DNA from: Crambe crambe
Lineage: Eukaryota; Porifera; Demospongiae; Poecilosclerida; Crambeidae
Length of the DNA stretch: 64,000 nt
Assembly: GCA_963924555.1 (NCBI GenBank)
Contig: OZ004583.1
Span: forward strand, 8,384,582-8,448,581
Reading direction: 5' to 3'
Below, piece after piece: positions 1 through 11,126 of the stretch. The notes below the pieces were generated by a model. That model was given only the letters and a program-made list of their open reading frames with translations, did no database searches and was not told where the DNA came from. Position 1 is the stretch's first letter; every line of letters starts with the position of its first letter. A program made the position numbers and the translations under genes.

Positions 1-1
1 G

Positions 2-1777
2 TGCCGGCAGCTGGAAGGTATTCGAGCTATAGGAACGGATGGAGAGCAGGCATTGGTGGATGCTTTTAAGCACTAGTTTGGATTCGCTCAGCATATGACG
101 TGCTTTATTCATGTTCGAAGAAACGTGAAAGATAAGCTCCATGAGTGTAATGTACCTACACAAGTAGGCACTGATATTATGGATGATATATTTGGGAAAA
201 GGCTTGGGTCTGATTATATCAAAGGGCTAGTGGATGCTAGTGATACCATAGACTTCCAGGAAAAGATGCAGAGGGTAGTGGAGACTTGGCGAAATATAGC
301 TATTCCCAGTTCAGCTAATATGGATCGTTTCGTTACTTGGTTTGTTGAACACAAAGCCCCAGTAATTCGAGACTCTATGCTTCAATCAGTGAGGGAAGAA
401 TGTGATTTAGGTTTGCCACCCACTCCATTCACTACCAATGCTTGTGAAACAGCGAACTCCATGCTGAAGAATCAGACCAAGCACAAGCGGAGTGAGATGC
501 TCGAGTTCCTTCAGAAATTGAAGGATCTGATTTGTGAGCAAGAACGAGAGATGGAAAGATCGATCGTAGGTCGTGGCAAATATGAGCTTAGACCACAATA
601 TCAGGCATTCCAAGTCCCTGAAAGAAAGTGGTTCGTCATGACTGTCTCCCAGAGAGAACATCACCTCAAAAAGTTTGCGAATGCTGCCCTATCAGATGCT
701 ATCCCCTCTAATGATTTATCACAGAGTTGTGATGTTGATGATACACAGTCTAGTTGCCTTGGACGAGATATTACAGCTTCTTCTTTGAGCATGGATGCGA
801 AGGCTGTAGCTGATTCTGTACGAATTCCTTTAAATTGTTTGGAGGGGATATGGAGTAAAGCTGCTGAACTCTTGAGGACAAAAGATTCGATTGTTTCAGC
901 TCCTGGTGTTGGGTTAGGTGCCAAGTTCGTTTTAAGCTACAGTGGGAAGAGGCCACACTTGGTTTTACCTAAGAAAGGTGGTTCGTTTGTTTGTGATCAA
1001 GATTGTTCTAATTGGAGAGCACTACACATTTGTGCTCACTCTGTAGCTGTAGCTAATCTATGTTCAAAGCTTCCTGAATTTATAGCATGGTTAAAAAAAT
1101 CTAAAAAGACTCCAAACTTGACAAATATGGCCGAGACTACAATGCCCAAGGGAAGAGGACAGAAAGGAACCCGTTGTCCCAGAAAGAGGAAGTCTATGGG
1201 TGTAATGGAAAAATCATTTGAATATCCTTCTATGGTTCACTCCTCTTCCAGTGATACACAAACCACTCCTTCCTCTTGCTCGTTATTGCCAGCATCAGTT
1301 GCAGCTGTGTCACATGTCAGCAATTTTCAACTTCCTGCAGTAACTCACATATCCAGCTTCCCCGGTTTTCAAACCCAATTGCCATATGGACACTACAGTG
1401 TACCATATGCATATGACTTTTCGACTCTGCCATTTTCGCCAGTTCCACCGGTACCACATTCTGTGCCATTTACTTTATGCAAGATCAGTGGCAATATCAG
1501 CATTTGTGCCGGTTGCCGAAACAAGTACCCCAAGCACCCAACTCCACCTGATGACTTGTGCATTCGACACCAGGAGTGGAGAGAGTACATACCAACTGGA
1601 TCTCAGGTGCCACAATCTCGCTTTGGTAATACATACTACCACTTCAGTACTTTGTGTGTAAGAATGCGTTGTCCAGAATTTGTCCCAGTTCTACTGGATA
1701 TCCCTCGAGAAATTTTATTGGAATTAGATCATGTTCATAAGGAGAGATTACAGTTTGAATTTCAAATAACATTGTGA
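2..1777 (+). pseudogene. MULE-like transposase, 3' part, with in-frame stop and SWIM finger
   Basis: An open frame of 560 codons runs from 95 to 1777. The same frame is open upstream to the window edge except for one TAG at 74-76. Across that stop the reading (IGTDGEQALVDAF ... FAQHMTCFIHVRRN) fits the catalytic-core end of Mutator-like (MULE) transposases, where the stop position would normally be Gln or similar, so CAG to TAG is the simplest reading. Around residues 300-330 of the ORF a Cys/His cluster (CDQDC then HICAHSVAVA) matches a SWIM-type zinc finger, which follows the transposase core in this family. The C-terminal 200 residues are Ser/Thr/Pro-rich and end in a Cys-containing segment (ICAGCRNKYP). 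The 5' end lies outside the window. It is probably a decayed or recently inactivated copy. I am sure of the transposase and SWIM assignment but less sure of the exact superfamily. Confidence 0.75.
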
Positions 1778-1872
1778 ATTTTAGTTCTCCCTTATAATAA
1801 TTCATTTATGGAAGGCGACATTATGTAATTTATGCGCATGCGCATTAAACCGAACGGGACAGTTGGGAGTAG

Positions 1873-2141
1873 TACAGAGGTTTTAGGGAATCTTGCAAAA
1901 ATTGGTCGTCAGGCCTCGGACTACTACGCATGTGCATTGCTTGAATTTTTGAAATTGTGCTCAGATTTGTTCAGGACTTTAGAGAAGTAAGCTTTGAAGA
2001 GCTAGCTAGTGACTGTTCTAGTATAGTTCTAACCTATTAGTATGCTATTCACCATCTCCGGTGAGATTTTCGAGGCTCAAAAATTGAGCATGCGCGAGAA
2101 TGCACACTCAGCATTTTGCAAGATTCCCTAAAACCTCTGTA
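1873..2141. mobile_element. 269-bp MITE with 26-bp inverted repeats and TA flanks
   Basis: Bases 1873-1900 and 2114-2141 are perfect reverse complements (28 bp, including a TA at each outer end). The repeat starts CAGAGGTTTTAGGGAATC. A TA target duplication plus a short terminal repeat beginning CAG fits a Tc1/mariner-type non-autonomous element. The interior has no coding potential. Confidence 0.8.
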
Positions 2142-2154
2142 CATAGCGTCACTC

Positions 2155-3590
2155 ATTGTAGTCTTGACCCAGCCCACGCCCCCAGGAGAGGGGTCTGGTG
2201 ACTATATGCATAAATCTTGGTTTTGCTGACTCAGCTACGTGCGCAGCGAATGTCTAGTGACAAGCAGGGTAAGCTTCGATCCAGGCAAGCTAGCTATCAA
2301 TCGATCCCACTAAATTGACAGTTAGTGCTATTCTGATTGGTGCGATTTTACAATTTGGGCCCAGTTGGTGGGGTCAAAGGTCAGCATTTAACCCTTTCAA
2401 CCAGATGGCTTTCCCACGACTTTGGCGGGAATTTCAGCTATGCTATTGAGAACCAAGAGGCCCATGCTGTAGCCAGGATTTTATGGCTCAGGAGGACCTC
2501 AAAGATTAATTATAATGTTACTCAGCTATTAAGGTATTTTCAATGCTAATACGAACTATATCAATTCAGCAAACTAGTGCAAGTGACTAAGCTATATATA
2601 TTTCCATCAAAGGGGGGAGGGGCTCAAGTCCATTGAGTCGCCTGCTGGCTACAGGCCTGTCTATCCCTCCCACAAAACACCAGAAGGGATCAGAGGAGGT
2701 TGATTTGAGCATTGCAAATTATCCACCAGGTGTAACGTGCCGGACTGGCCCGCTAAATGCTCTGCTTCTCTTTGCAGTAATTATAATGGACTGATGACTG
2801 ACTGACAGACAGGTGATGATTGCACAAAACAACTGAACTCACAGACTGACAAGTGCACACTGTTAATATACTAGTGGCCGGCCCAATGGTTGGGGCCTGC
2901 GCTCCTAATGACATACTTAATATGACATACATAGTAGCTAACTATAAAGTCAATTATTGATAAATTCTTCCAACTGCTTTACACCCTTGTTCAGCGCCTG
3001 TTGCACAACCCTCACTTCAGAGATGCAATGAATAAAATATACATTTCTCATCCTGACAGCCTTTGCACCTAAACATGTAGTTAGATATGCACATAGTGAG
3101 CTAGCTATCATGTTCATCACAAAGTTACACCCTTCATTTGTCACAAGATCAGACATCCGAGGGATGTACACTTATGAGACTACTAGTGAAGGCCTGGGTG
3201 GTTACACAGGAAATCCTCTTCTCTCTTTTCAACCATGGCTACTTTGTTGCAAGAAGACTTCTACTATCCAGAAGAGTAGCTATCTCCATCACTTTAAAGA
3301 GAAACTGATCTTCACCATGCTAGAAAATACTTGCAACTTACTCCTCCTCGCTGATTAGGATGTAGTAGACACTAAGACTTAGAGACCTAGGTAGTTAGTG
3401 TAGCATAGCATATTAAATCTAGATCGGAGCAGAGTTAAATATCATGACCTTTAACCCCAATGTGACCTTTGACCCCACCAACTGGGCCCAAATTGTAAAA
3501 TCGCCTGATGGGTTTACTCTTAATACTGCTGAGTCAGCAAAACCAACATAGTCACCGGGTGGGGGCTGGGCCGAGACTACACTCATTGTG
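2155..3590. mobile_element. about 1.4-kb element bounded by diverged inverted repeats
   Basis: The left arm (about 2155-2383) and right arm (about 3463-3590) are inverted copies of each other. The innermost 42 bp (2342-2383 versus 3463-3504, containing CAATTTGGGCCCAGTTGG) match exactly, and the outer parts match with indels. The 1.1 kb between the arms holds only short spurious frames. It looks like a non-autonomous foldback-type DNA element. I could not fix the outer ends or a target duplication. It lies directly beside the truncated 3' end of the P-element gene, so the right arm may have landed in it. Confidence 0.55.
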
Positions 3591-3626
3591 GTAGAAGCGT
3601 AATGACAATCATGCATGTGATCAGAT

Positions 3627-6237
3627 TCAATGAAGAGGCTTGCATGAAAAAAATATATTGTGCATTAAGCCTTGTGGGGGTGAAAGGTCAGTCCAGTAGT
3701 CCAGTCCAGTGAATAGACACTGCCCCAAGTCCGAGTCCTCCCAATCTTGGAGATACTTCAAGAAACCATCAACAAGCCACTACAGAAAGAGAATTGTGTC
3801 GTATAAAAAAAGTTCTTGGTATTAAAAGGTAATTTAATTACCGCTAATCTTGAATCACAGGGATCTCTATAAGGTCGAAGGTCCGGCTTTCTTTTCTTGA
3901 CACACTCAGAGATACAACGGACGTTAAAACAATCGAAGAATCTGTCAAACACTTTGATGAAGTTTATTGTCTCCATAGTGTCATCATCCCCATAATATTC
4001 AAGGGCATGAGCAACCTGATACATATCATCAACACTACTAAATATAACCACATTTACACTGACATAATTATTCTTACTTGAGCAGCCAAATTGACTTTCA
4101 TCCTTGAATAGGATGTCAAATAAATATGGTCCCTACGTAACTTAGGAACAAGGCTGAGTCCAGATGCTGTCCTGTTTTGATTATAAGTGATAAGATGATT
4201 CCAACTGATGTGCCTTCCATCTTTCTAAACAGAAAAAAAAATAATACACTAGATAATTGTACTTACCCAAAGAGCTTGTGAGTGCTTGTTAGCAAACGAG
4301 TTAGCCCAGCAATTTCGGGTGGTTTTGATTAGGTGGGGTACATCACATATAAAGAATATTTCTCTGCCTTCACAGAAAGGGTTAGAAGTCTTGTAGGTAA
4401 GCCCAGATGATGTTCCATGCATCTTGTAGAATTTGCGGTTTGCAGATGCACCGTCACAACAGAACGCTATTACAGTCATACCACAAGATTCCAGCCGCTG
4501 CACTGCCTCCCATACAATGGGGAAAAGAGAATCAGCAGATATCCCTCTTGTAGCGAAGTGGGCATAAGGGAATTCAAGTGTAGTAAACATTCCCCTTACC
4601 ATGAATAAAAGCATATGAGTGCCAATGTTAGAATGAGACTTCCTACATACATCAAGTTGCTGTTCCATCTTGTCCAATTGGTCATTGATATCTCCGGTAT
4701 TTGTAAACCCCACAAGACTACAACTATGTTTATCGAAAACCAAACTCTCTTTAATTCGCATTTCATCCCAAGAAAGCACAACTAACCTATCCTTCTCTGA
4801 AATTATGTTCGCTTCCTTCACCAATTGAGCGTCCACTTCTGGAATAAAGCCAACACCAGCACGGATCCAGTGAGTATAATCCCTTAAAGTCCTTTCAGAT
4901 GGCAAAGTTATAAGCCCACTAGTATGACGCAAAGCATGGTACCCTCCTGACGAAATAAACTTTAAATGTAAGCACCATTTGATTATTGCTGGGTGCCATC
5001 GAATCTGTCGGGCATCTCTCAGGTTTGTAGCTTTCAGCTGCTGATTCCAGAATAATTGTTTAAAAGAATCTTCAGCACACTCCTCATTAACTCTTTTTGA
5101 CATCTCACCCATTATTGTCTTGAAATCTGATTGTAGAGTTGGATCTAGAGTTATATGATCCCTTTCCATCATCACATTGATCTTTTCTTTTAGACGTTTT
5201 ATTTTTTTTGATTCAGCATCTAATCTGGTTCGAAGTTGAGAATAACGCTTGCTCTTTTCTGGAGTGCTGAGCCATCTCAGGTTTGTTTTACTTCTAGTAG
5301 ACAGCCTCCTTGAAGGAGATAGAGGCTTTTGTTTTAACCAACGATGGTACATACTACGTAAAGAATTTCGATACGATACACATGAAGTGCACTTCCTTCC
5401 TTCCACTAACAACTCACAGGTGGACACCCGAACAGTTTTGGCATACTTTTCCCCATTTAAAAAAACCGGTGAAAAGGAGTCTACAGTTGCTATGAGGTTT
5501 TGTCTGTTCTTGGACATCAACTGCCCCTTTTTTGCTTCGACCATTTCTATATAGCCACTGTCAGGATTTCCAGGACAGATATTATACTTATCAAGAAGCT
5601 TCAGGAACTCTTCCAAAGAACTCGGACTCAGTATTTCAGGAATGCCAGTCAATAACGTACACTTCAGAGAATCAACTTGAGAACCATGAACAAACAAATT
5701 CCAAGACAGGTTCTCCTGAATTCTAACAGAGTGTGTGACTACCAAAGGTGAAGAGGGATGAGTGGATGTCTTGTATACAGCAATATTGTTCGTCCCTTGA
5801 CCCTTGATGATCCATTGGTTGCTAGGCAATACAAAATTTCTTACAAGTGCCTCCAAACTACCTGTTAACGATGAAATATCAGCAGCTGGATTATAAAAAT
5901 CTGGTGATGCCAAAATATGATTACTCTGACTATAATGGGCATTTAAAGGCATTAATGATGATGAAACTTCATCACTACTAGAAATTGAAGAAAATGAACC
6001 ATTTTCACTGGAATTTGTTAGCAATAAGGAATCGACATCAGAAGAAACTGAATCTACACCGTTATCGGTACTACTGCCAGGAGAAGACACCGAATGGTGT
6101 GAAGATATTGAAGTAGTAGTGTCACTATTATCTGAAACACTTGGGTTCTTACATGGTCTTCCCACTGGTCTTTGACCTTTATTTTTTCGTTCAAAGTTCT
6201 TTGGCAAATAACTGAGCCTAAATTTTCGACGACCCAT
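3627..6237 (-). pseudogene. P-element (THAP9-like) transposase without THAP domain, multi-exon, 3' truncated
   Basis: Exon 1 (6237-4267) starts at an ATG giving MGRRKFRLSYLP and ends at a GTAAGT donor. It carries a basic start, a Ser-rich linker, a coiled-coil stretch, then the P-type core: RWHPAIIKWCLHLKF, SWDEMRIKES (first catalytic Asp), FCCDGASANRKF (second) and CDVPHLIKTTRN. Exon 2 (4224-4078) follows in frame and adds GLSLVPKLRRDHIY. Exon 3 (about 4045-3842) gives ALEYYG and VFDRFFDCFNVR. Exon 4 (from 3779) starts WLVDGFLKYLQDWED. The likely acceptor before exon 3 leaves one unmatched base, so the frame does not join. After about 3720 the reading stops resembling the family and ends at 3627. 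No THAP zinc finger is seen at the N-terminus. Family assignment is firm; activity is unlikely. Confidence 0.75.
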
Positions 6238-6960
6238 ATTTAACCTACAGAAAGTGTAAAATTTTCAAATAAGCAGCTAATTAGAGAATACAAGTATCAA
6301 ATGAACCAATGCTATAGTTAGTATCAAGGAATACTCATTTGTGAGATGAAAAAAATCCCACAGGTTACATCACACAAAATCATTGCGTATCGTGTTCATG
6401 GGTACCTAGGGCAGCTGAAAATTTTTGCTAACCCAATCAGAGCAGACTCATACTACCAAAGTCCCTAACTCAACTGAAAAGCTGACTTGATTTACAACAA
6501 CTACATCAGCAGAATCCCACAAAATCTACAAGTAACTCACAAGCGTTAAAATCAGCTAAAAAGAAGACAAACTGCTCACTTCACCTTCTTTGTAACACGT
6601 GGAAGTCCGTTTTCTAAAAAATACAAGCTTAGGTGTACGAAAAACGAGCAGTACACAGTTATAGCCGGCAGATCAAGCGGGTGAAAAAGAGGCGTGGCCA
6701 TACTTAGCAATCGCCGTGACGTCACTATTGCCGTTCAATAAACGTTTCCAATCCCTCCTCTTTTCTATTATCTCTGATTAAGAGAAAGATCAAGAAACTG
6801 GCAAAAGGTCCTCAAGTAACAAACAATATTTATATGCGAACGAAGCGCTTTTTAAAGTTAATTACTTTACCAAGTTACGATACTTTACCAAGTTATCGTG
6901 GGCGACCGGCCATTAACCTTTCTGGGTAAGGGTCGCCTCGGGCCGCCCAAATCTATGAAC
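6238..6960. other. non-coding stretch upstream of the P-element-like gene
   Basis: No coding exon or repeat recognised. It should hold the 5' end of the P-like element, but I could not identify its terminal repeats. Confidence 0.4.
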
Positions 6961-7220
6961 ACAAGTGAATGCAAAAAATTTCTTCTAAATAAAAAGGTTA
7001 AGTAGGGATAGCTTAAAATCTAGCTGGGCTATATAATGTACTGCAGCCTCGTATGAAAACAATCCCTACATTTACATCCACTACCTATAGCTAGCTATGG
7101 CAGTTGTAAAAGTAGGGATTGTTTTCATACGAGGCTGCAGTACATTATATAGCCCAGCTAGATTTTAAGCTATCCCTACTTAACCTTTTTATTTAGAAGA
7201 AATTTTTTGCATTCACTTGT
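6961..7220. mobile_element. 260-bp palindromic MITE with perfect 109-bp arms
   Basis: Bases 6961-7069 are an exact reverse complement of 7112-7220, with a 42-bp spacer. The arms end in ACAAGTGAATGC. Perfect identity over 109 bp suggests recent insertion or ongoing arm homogenisation. A diverged single arm of the same family lies at about 9104-9190, and a related but longer palindrome at 7919-8685. Confidence 0.85.
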
Positions 7221-7871
7221 TTCTATCCTTTTTTCTTAGTGCTTGAAGTTGAATGTAAGTTGTGTATGTAAAGAATTGAGTGGCAGTATTGACTGTCACT
7301 TCAACTGAGAGTATGCATGCAGTGATTATTAATTTGACACGAGTCTACAGTACAGTACTATACAAAGCCAGCTCTACATAAAACTTATCTTTTTCTTTTG
7401 TAGGTACATACACAGTCTCTGGTTGAAGAATTTGTTTAGCTATTTAAGTTTTGTCTATTATTTAATATGAAACTTTACAGCAACAGCAATGTAGCTTAAT
7501 GACATGTGCATGGCATGGTGAAGTGAGCTGACTACACTACAGCCAAGTACTGGCTATAATACTACTATAAGATGAGCATCTGTACTGCAATTCAGCAAGG
7601 AGTGACTGGAACATCATCAGATAAGAATAATAGCTAGCTAAATGAAGACCTAGCTAGCTAAGCTTACGTGGCTCCGCCCATAAGCCCCGCCCCCTACCAA
7701 CGTGCGCTTCAAAATGGCGTCGAAAGATTAGCTAGTGTTCCGAGTGCTCGAATAGTGAAGTAGAGCCTTAGTCAAAACTAATAGCAAAAGATCAGCCTCT
7801 AGGTGCCGCTCTAACAGATGGCCAAAGCAGAATTTTGATGACTATAGCCAGTAAGCCGGTACGTCGATCTG

Positions 7872-7872
<1 letters not shown>
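7221..7872 (+). repeat. direct repeat copy 1, promoter-like segment
   Basis: This segment is repeated at about 9187-9716 with small indels. Both copies contain TGGCTCCGCCCATAA followed closely by CCCCGCCCCC (GC-box-like) and TTCAAAATGGCGT, which resembles a core promoter with a YY1-type AAAATGGCG motif. Only a five-codon frame follows that ATG, so I do not call a gene. It could be a duplicated promoter or first non-coding exon (GTAAGC donor-like string near 7850). Confidence 0.6.

Positions 7873-7918
<46 letters not shown>
7873..7918. repeat. (ATT)n microsatellite
   Basis: About fifteen ATT units lie directly before the left arm of the next palindrome. Confidence 0.9.
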
Positions 7919-8685
7919 GAATGCAAAAAATTTCTTCGAAATAAAAATGTGAAGTAGGGATGCTATTATAACTGCAGCTTCATTATGAAAACCAAGTACT
8001 GCAGCATCGAAGCAGTATGGCCCAAAAATCTAGCTGGAATATGTATTATAACTGCATGCAAGAGAGTGAACTTAGTGAAGTGACCCTTACCCATCATCAA
8101 GTACAAGATACTATTCCTACTTCACTCCCATGATCAAGCAGGGGCGGATCCAAGGGAGGGGCATTGGGGGCAGATGCCCCCCCCCCCCTTTATAGTATAG
8201 CTTGACTAGCTAACCTTCACTCCTGCAGCCAGCGGTGCAAATTTGCGGTAGCTAACTAGCTAACCTTTGTTCCTGCAACTAGGCACGGTGTAAGTTCCAG
8301 TAGCTTAACTAGCTAACCTTCGCTACAGCCAGGTTTGTTTTATAAAGCACATCCTATTAAAGTGCTAATTAAAAGTGGGCATGACCGGTCTTTGAAAATT
8401 TTCTCCGCGCTTACGCGCGGATAAAAATGCCCCCTCCTTTGGAAATCCCTGGATCCGCCCCTGTCAAGGGCCAAGGGAGTGAAGTAGGAATAGTATCTTG
8501 TACTTGATGGGTAAGGGTCACTTCACTAAGTTCACTCTCTTGCATGCAGTTATAATACATATTCCAGCTAGATTTTTGGGCCATACTGCTTCGATGCTGC
8601 AGTACTTGGTTTTCATAATGAAGCTGCAGTTATAATAGCATCCCTACTTCACATTTTTATTTCGAAGAAATTTTTTTTAGCATTC
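7919..8685. mobile_element. long palindromic element with arms of about 210 bp, split by a nested insertion
   Basis: The left arm 7919-8130 and right arm 8475-8685 are near-exact reverse complements, apart from short indels near the ends and one three-base difference (CATCATCAAG versus CATCAAG). The centre is occupied by the insertion at 8139-8463. The arms share the end sequence GAATGCAAAAAATTTCTTC with the 109-bp palindrome at 6961-7220, so both belong to one MITE family. Confidence 0.8.
8139..8463. mobile_element. 325-bp hAT-like MITE nested in the palindrome
   Basis: The ends are inverted: CAGGGGCGGATCCA at 8139 and its complement ending at 8463. TCAAG occurs immediately outside both ends. 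This terminal sequence is typical of hAT-type non-autonomous elements, although hAT normally makes an 8-bp duplication and only 5 bp are obvious here. A C-tract follows the left end. Confidence 0.7.
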
Positions 8686-9103
8686 ACTTGTTTGCATTCT
8701 TTTTCTTTGTGATTATGAAAATTGATAGACACTAAAGGTATAGCTAATGCTTCCTTGATTGAACTAAATTTATTTAATGATCAAATTTTATAGTATTTCA
8801 TTCTGTTCCGGGAGGAGAGTTTGAAGGATGATCATCTGCAGTGTAATGGAGTACTGAAAGGAGTGAACATTTTAAAAAGTGAACAGCATTAGCTAATTGT
8901 TACATATGTGATCACTGAAATAATTATTGAGATGGTACGTATGTCTTGCTTGAGGGAGGAGTATGGGGAGTTTATGCATTTGGTGTAGTGATCATAATAG
9001 TGGATGCCATCAAATGGCCACATCCTGTGGAGGTGTTATATGAGAAGAACTGCTATTAATTGCCCCACCCCTTTTATGAGGTAATATCGCGAAGATTTTT
9101 TTC
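8686..9103. other. spacer, nothing recognised
   Basis: AT-rich spacer between the palindrome and the second copy of the duplicated segment. No convincing exon or repeat seen. Confidence 0.4.
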
Positions 9104-9716
9104 ATACGAGGCTGCAGCACATTATAGATAGCCCAGCTAGATTTTAGGCTATCCCTACTTAACCTTTTTATTTTTTACGCTCACTTGTTTCTATCCTTTT
9201 TCTTAGTGCTTGAAGTTGAATGAGGGAGGCTACAGTACAGTACTATACAAAGCCAGCTCTACATAAACCTCTTTTGTAGGTACATACAGTGTCTCTGGTT
9301 GAAGAATTTGTTTAGCTATTTAAGTTTTGTTGATATAAAACTTTACAGCAACAGCAATGTAAATGACATGTACACGGCATGGTGAAGTGAGCTGACTACA
9401 CTACAGCCAAGTACTGGCTATAATGCTACTATAGGATGAGCATCTGTACTGTAATTCAGCAAGGAGTGACTGGAACATCATCAGATAATGAATGAAGACC
9501 TTGGCTATAGCTAAGCTTACGTGGCTCCGCCCATAATCCCCGCCCCCTTCAAAATGGCGTAGAAAGATTAGCAGCTGTGTTCCGAGTGCTATCGAATAGT
9601 GAAGTAGAGCCTTAGTCAAAACTAATAGCAAAAGATCAGCCTCTAGGTGCCGCTCTAACAGATGGCCAAAGCAGAATTTTGATGACTATAGCCAGTAAGT
9701 CGGTACGTCGATCTTA
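9104..9716 (+). repeat. direct repeat copy 2 (solo MITE arm plus promoter-like segment)
   Basis: It begins with a single diverged arm of the 6961-7220 palindrome and continues with the same GC-box and AAAATGGCG segment as copy 1. Several deletions relative to copy 1 are visible, for example loss of CTACCAACGTGCG before TTCAAAATGGCG. Confidence 0.65.
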
Positions 9717-9723
9717 TTATTAT

Positions 9724-10185
9724 AAAGAAAAAGAACGAAAAGTCAATTTTAGAACTCGTTTTTTTCTTATGTTGGCGAATGAATTTTTGGCTTTTGAACA
9801 TTCTCCTCTCTTCTTTGTAGATATAATAATTCACTGTAGCCTTCTGAGAACCTGTAGAGTAAGGGTAGAAGAGAAAGAAGAGTTTTTAGTTTATACTGTC
9901 CTATGGACTTTGACCTGCCATCCCTACTTAGAGAGTGCTACCGCACTCTCTGATAAAGAAAAAGAACAAAAGTCAATTTTAGACATCGTTTTTTCTCATG
10001 TTAGCGAATGAATTTTTGGTCTTTGAACATTCTCCTCTCTTCTTTGTAGATGTAATAATTCACTGTAGCCTTCTGAGAACCTGTAGAGTAAGGATAGAAG
10101 AGAAAGAAGAGTTTTTAGTTTATACAGTCTTATGACCTTTGACCCGCCATCCCTACTTAGAGAGTGCTAGCGCACTCTCTGATAA
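9724..10185. repeat. 231-bp unit duplicated in tandem, each ending in a hairpin
   Basis: Units starting AAAGAAAAAGAAC at 9724 and 9955 align along their whole length. Each ends in a stem-loop, AGAGAGTGC then TAGC (or TACC) then GCACTCTCT, at 9931-9952 and 10159-10180. The short reading frames in it are not supported by any domain. Confidence 0.75.
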
Positions 10186-10523
10186 TTCCATCATGATATA
10201 ATATTGATAAACAAGTACCTACAGTCAGTAATGGCAAAATTATTTTGCAGATGTTGGGACAGTTGAGTTCAATGTGTTGTCACTGTGTGTGGAAGGAGAA
10301 TTTCAATAAACAGCACCTGATGACGAGGGTTTTGACAGGGTGGCTTTACATTCCCCACACTACTCCACACTACTCTTAATGCTACACAAGCTTCACTTGT
10401 AGAGTTCAGATTTCTGGTCTGGTAATCAATTGTTATTCAGAACATTAGATTCTGTTTGGATTTGAGACTTTTAATCTGGTGATTCTTATGAGAACCATGG
10501 CTCTGCTTGTATAAGTAGATTAC

Positions 10524-10730
10524 ATAGGTGTAGGAATAGGGGGGGGGCATGGGGGGCACGTGCCCCCCCAACCAAATCATAAACACATTGTATAATGCCA
10601 ACCTGTAGGGCAAGAAACAATGTGCATGCAATGCAGGTTTATTGCTTGTCCCTCTCAGAGTTTACAACATTGAGTGCCCCCCCCCCCCCCCCCCCCCCCC
10701 CCAATAAAAATTCTGTTCCTACACTTATGG
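10524..10730. mobile_element. about 200-bp MITE-like element with a 26-base C tract
   Basis: ATAGGTGTAGGAATA near 10525 is inverted relative to TTCCTACACTTAT near 10714. The interior has G-rich and C-rich blocks, including an unbroken run of C at 10677-10702. Similar G/C runs occur inside the insertions at 48235-48470 and 58800-59040. Confidence 0.55.
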
Positions 10731-11126
10731 ATTAGACCCTGGTGTTATATCTAGGTCAAGGATCTAAACACGTGCCCTTTTCTTTGTAAAGAGTGGCTAT
10801 AGATTCAATACACAGTGTGTGAAATTGATACTCCTCACTAGCAACTGTAGGGTCGTGCACACAATCACATGATTAGCAATTTTCGTAACATTTTGAATCA
10901 CCCAATTACTGAGTACTAGTGAGAGTTTCAAGGACCACAACAACTCTTGTTATGGAAATGTACAAAGGGTATCGTATCCATTCAGTTTCCTAAACTGTGA
11001 AGCACTACTCCCTTCAGTTGTCAAGCATTGTATGCATGTGGTGGTATTGAAATACTGTAAGATATTTAATACGATATTTGATTAGTGGGATATGACCACT
11101 CTAACTGTATTTATTTCTTACTGCAG
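10731..11126. other. non-coding; no P-loop exon found
   Basis: I looked here, and from 9.7 kb onward, for the missing 5' exon of the Rab32-like gene (a GxxxxGKS/T motif) and did not find one. Confidence 0.5.

Noticed and set aside
2337..2549. 70-codon ORF
   Set aside because: Part of the inverted-repeat arm; the opposite arm does not conserve the frame.
9679..10011. 110-codon ORF
   Set aside because: It lies in the 231-bp tandem duplication, has no domain, and the second unit does not keep the same frame.
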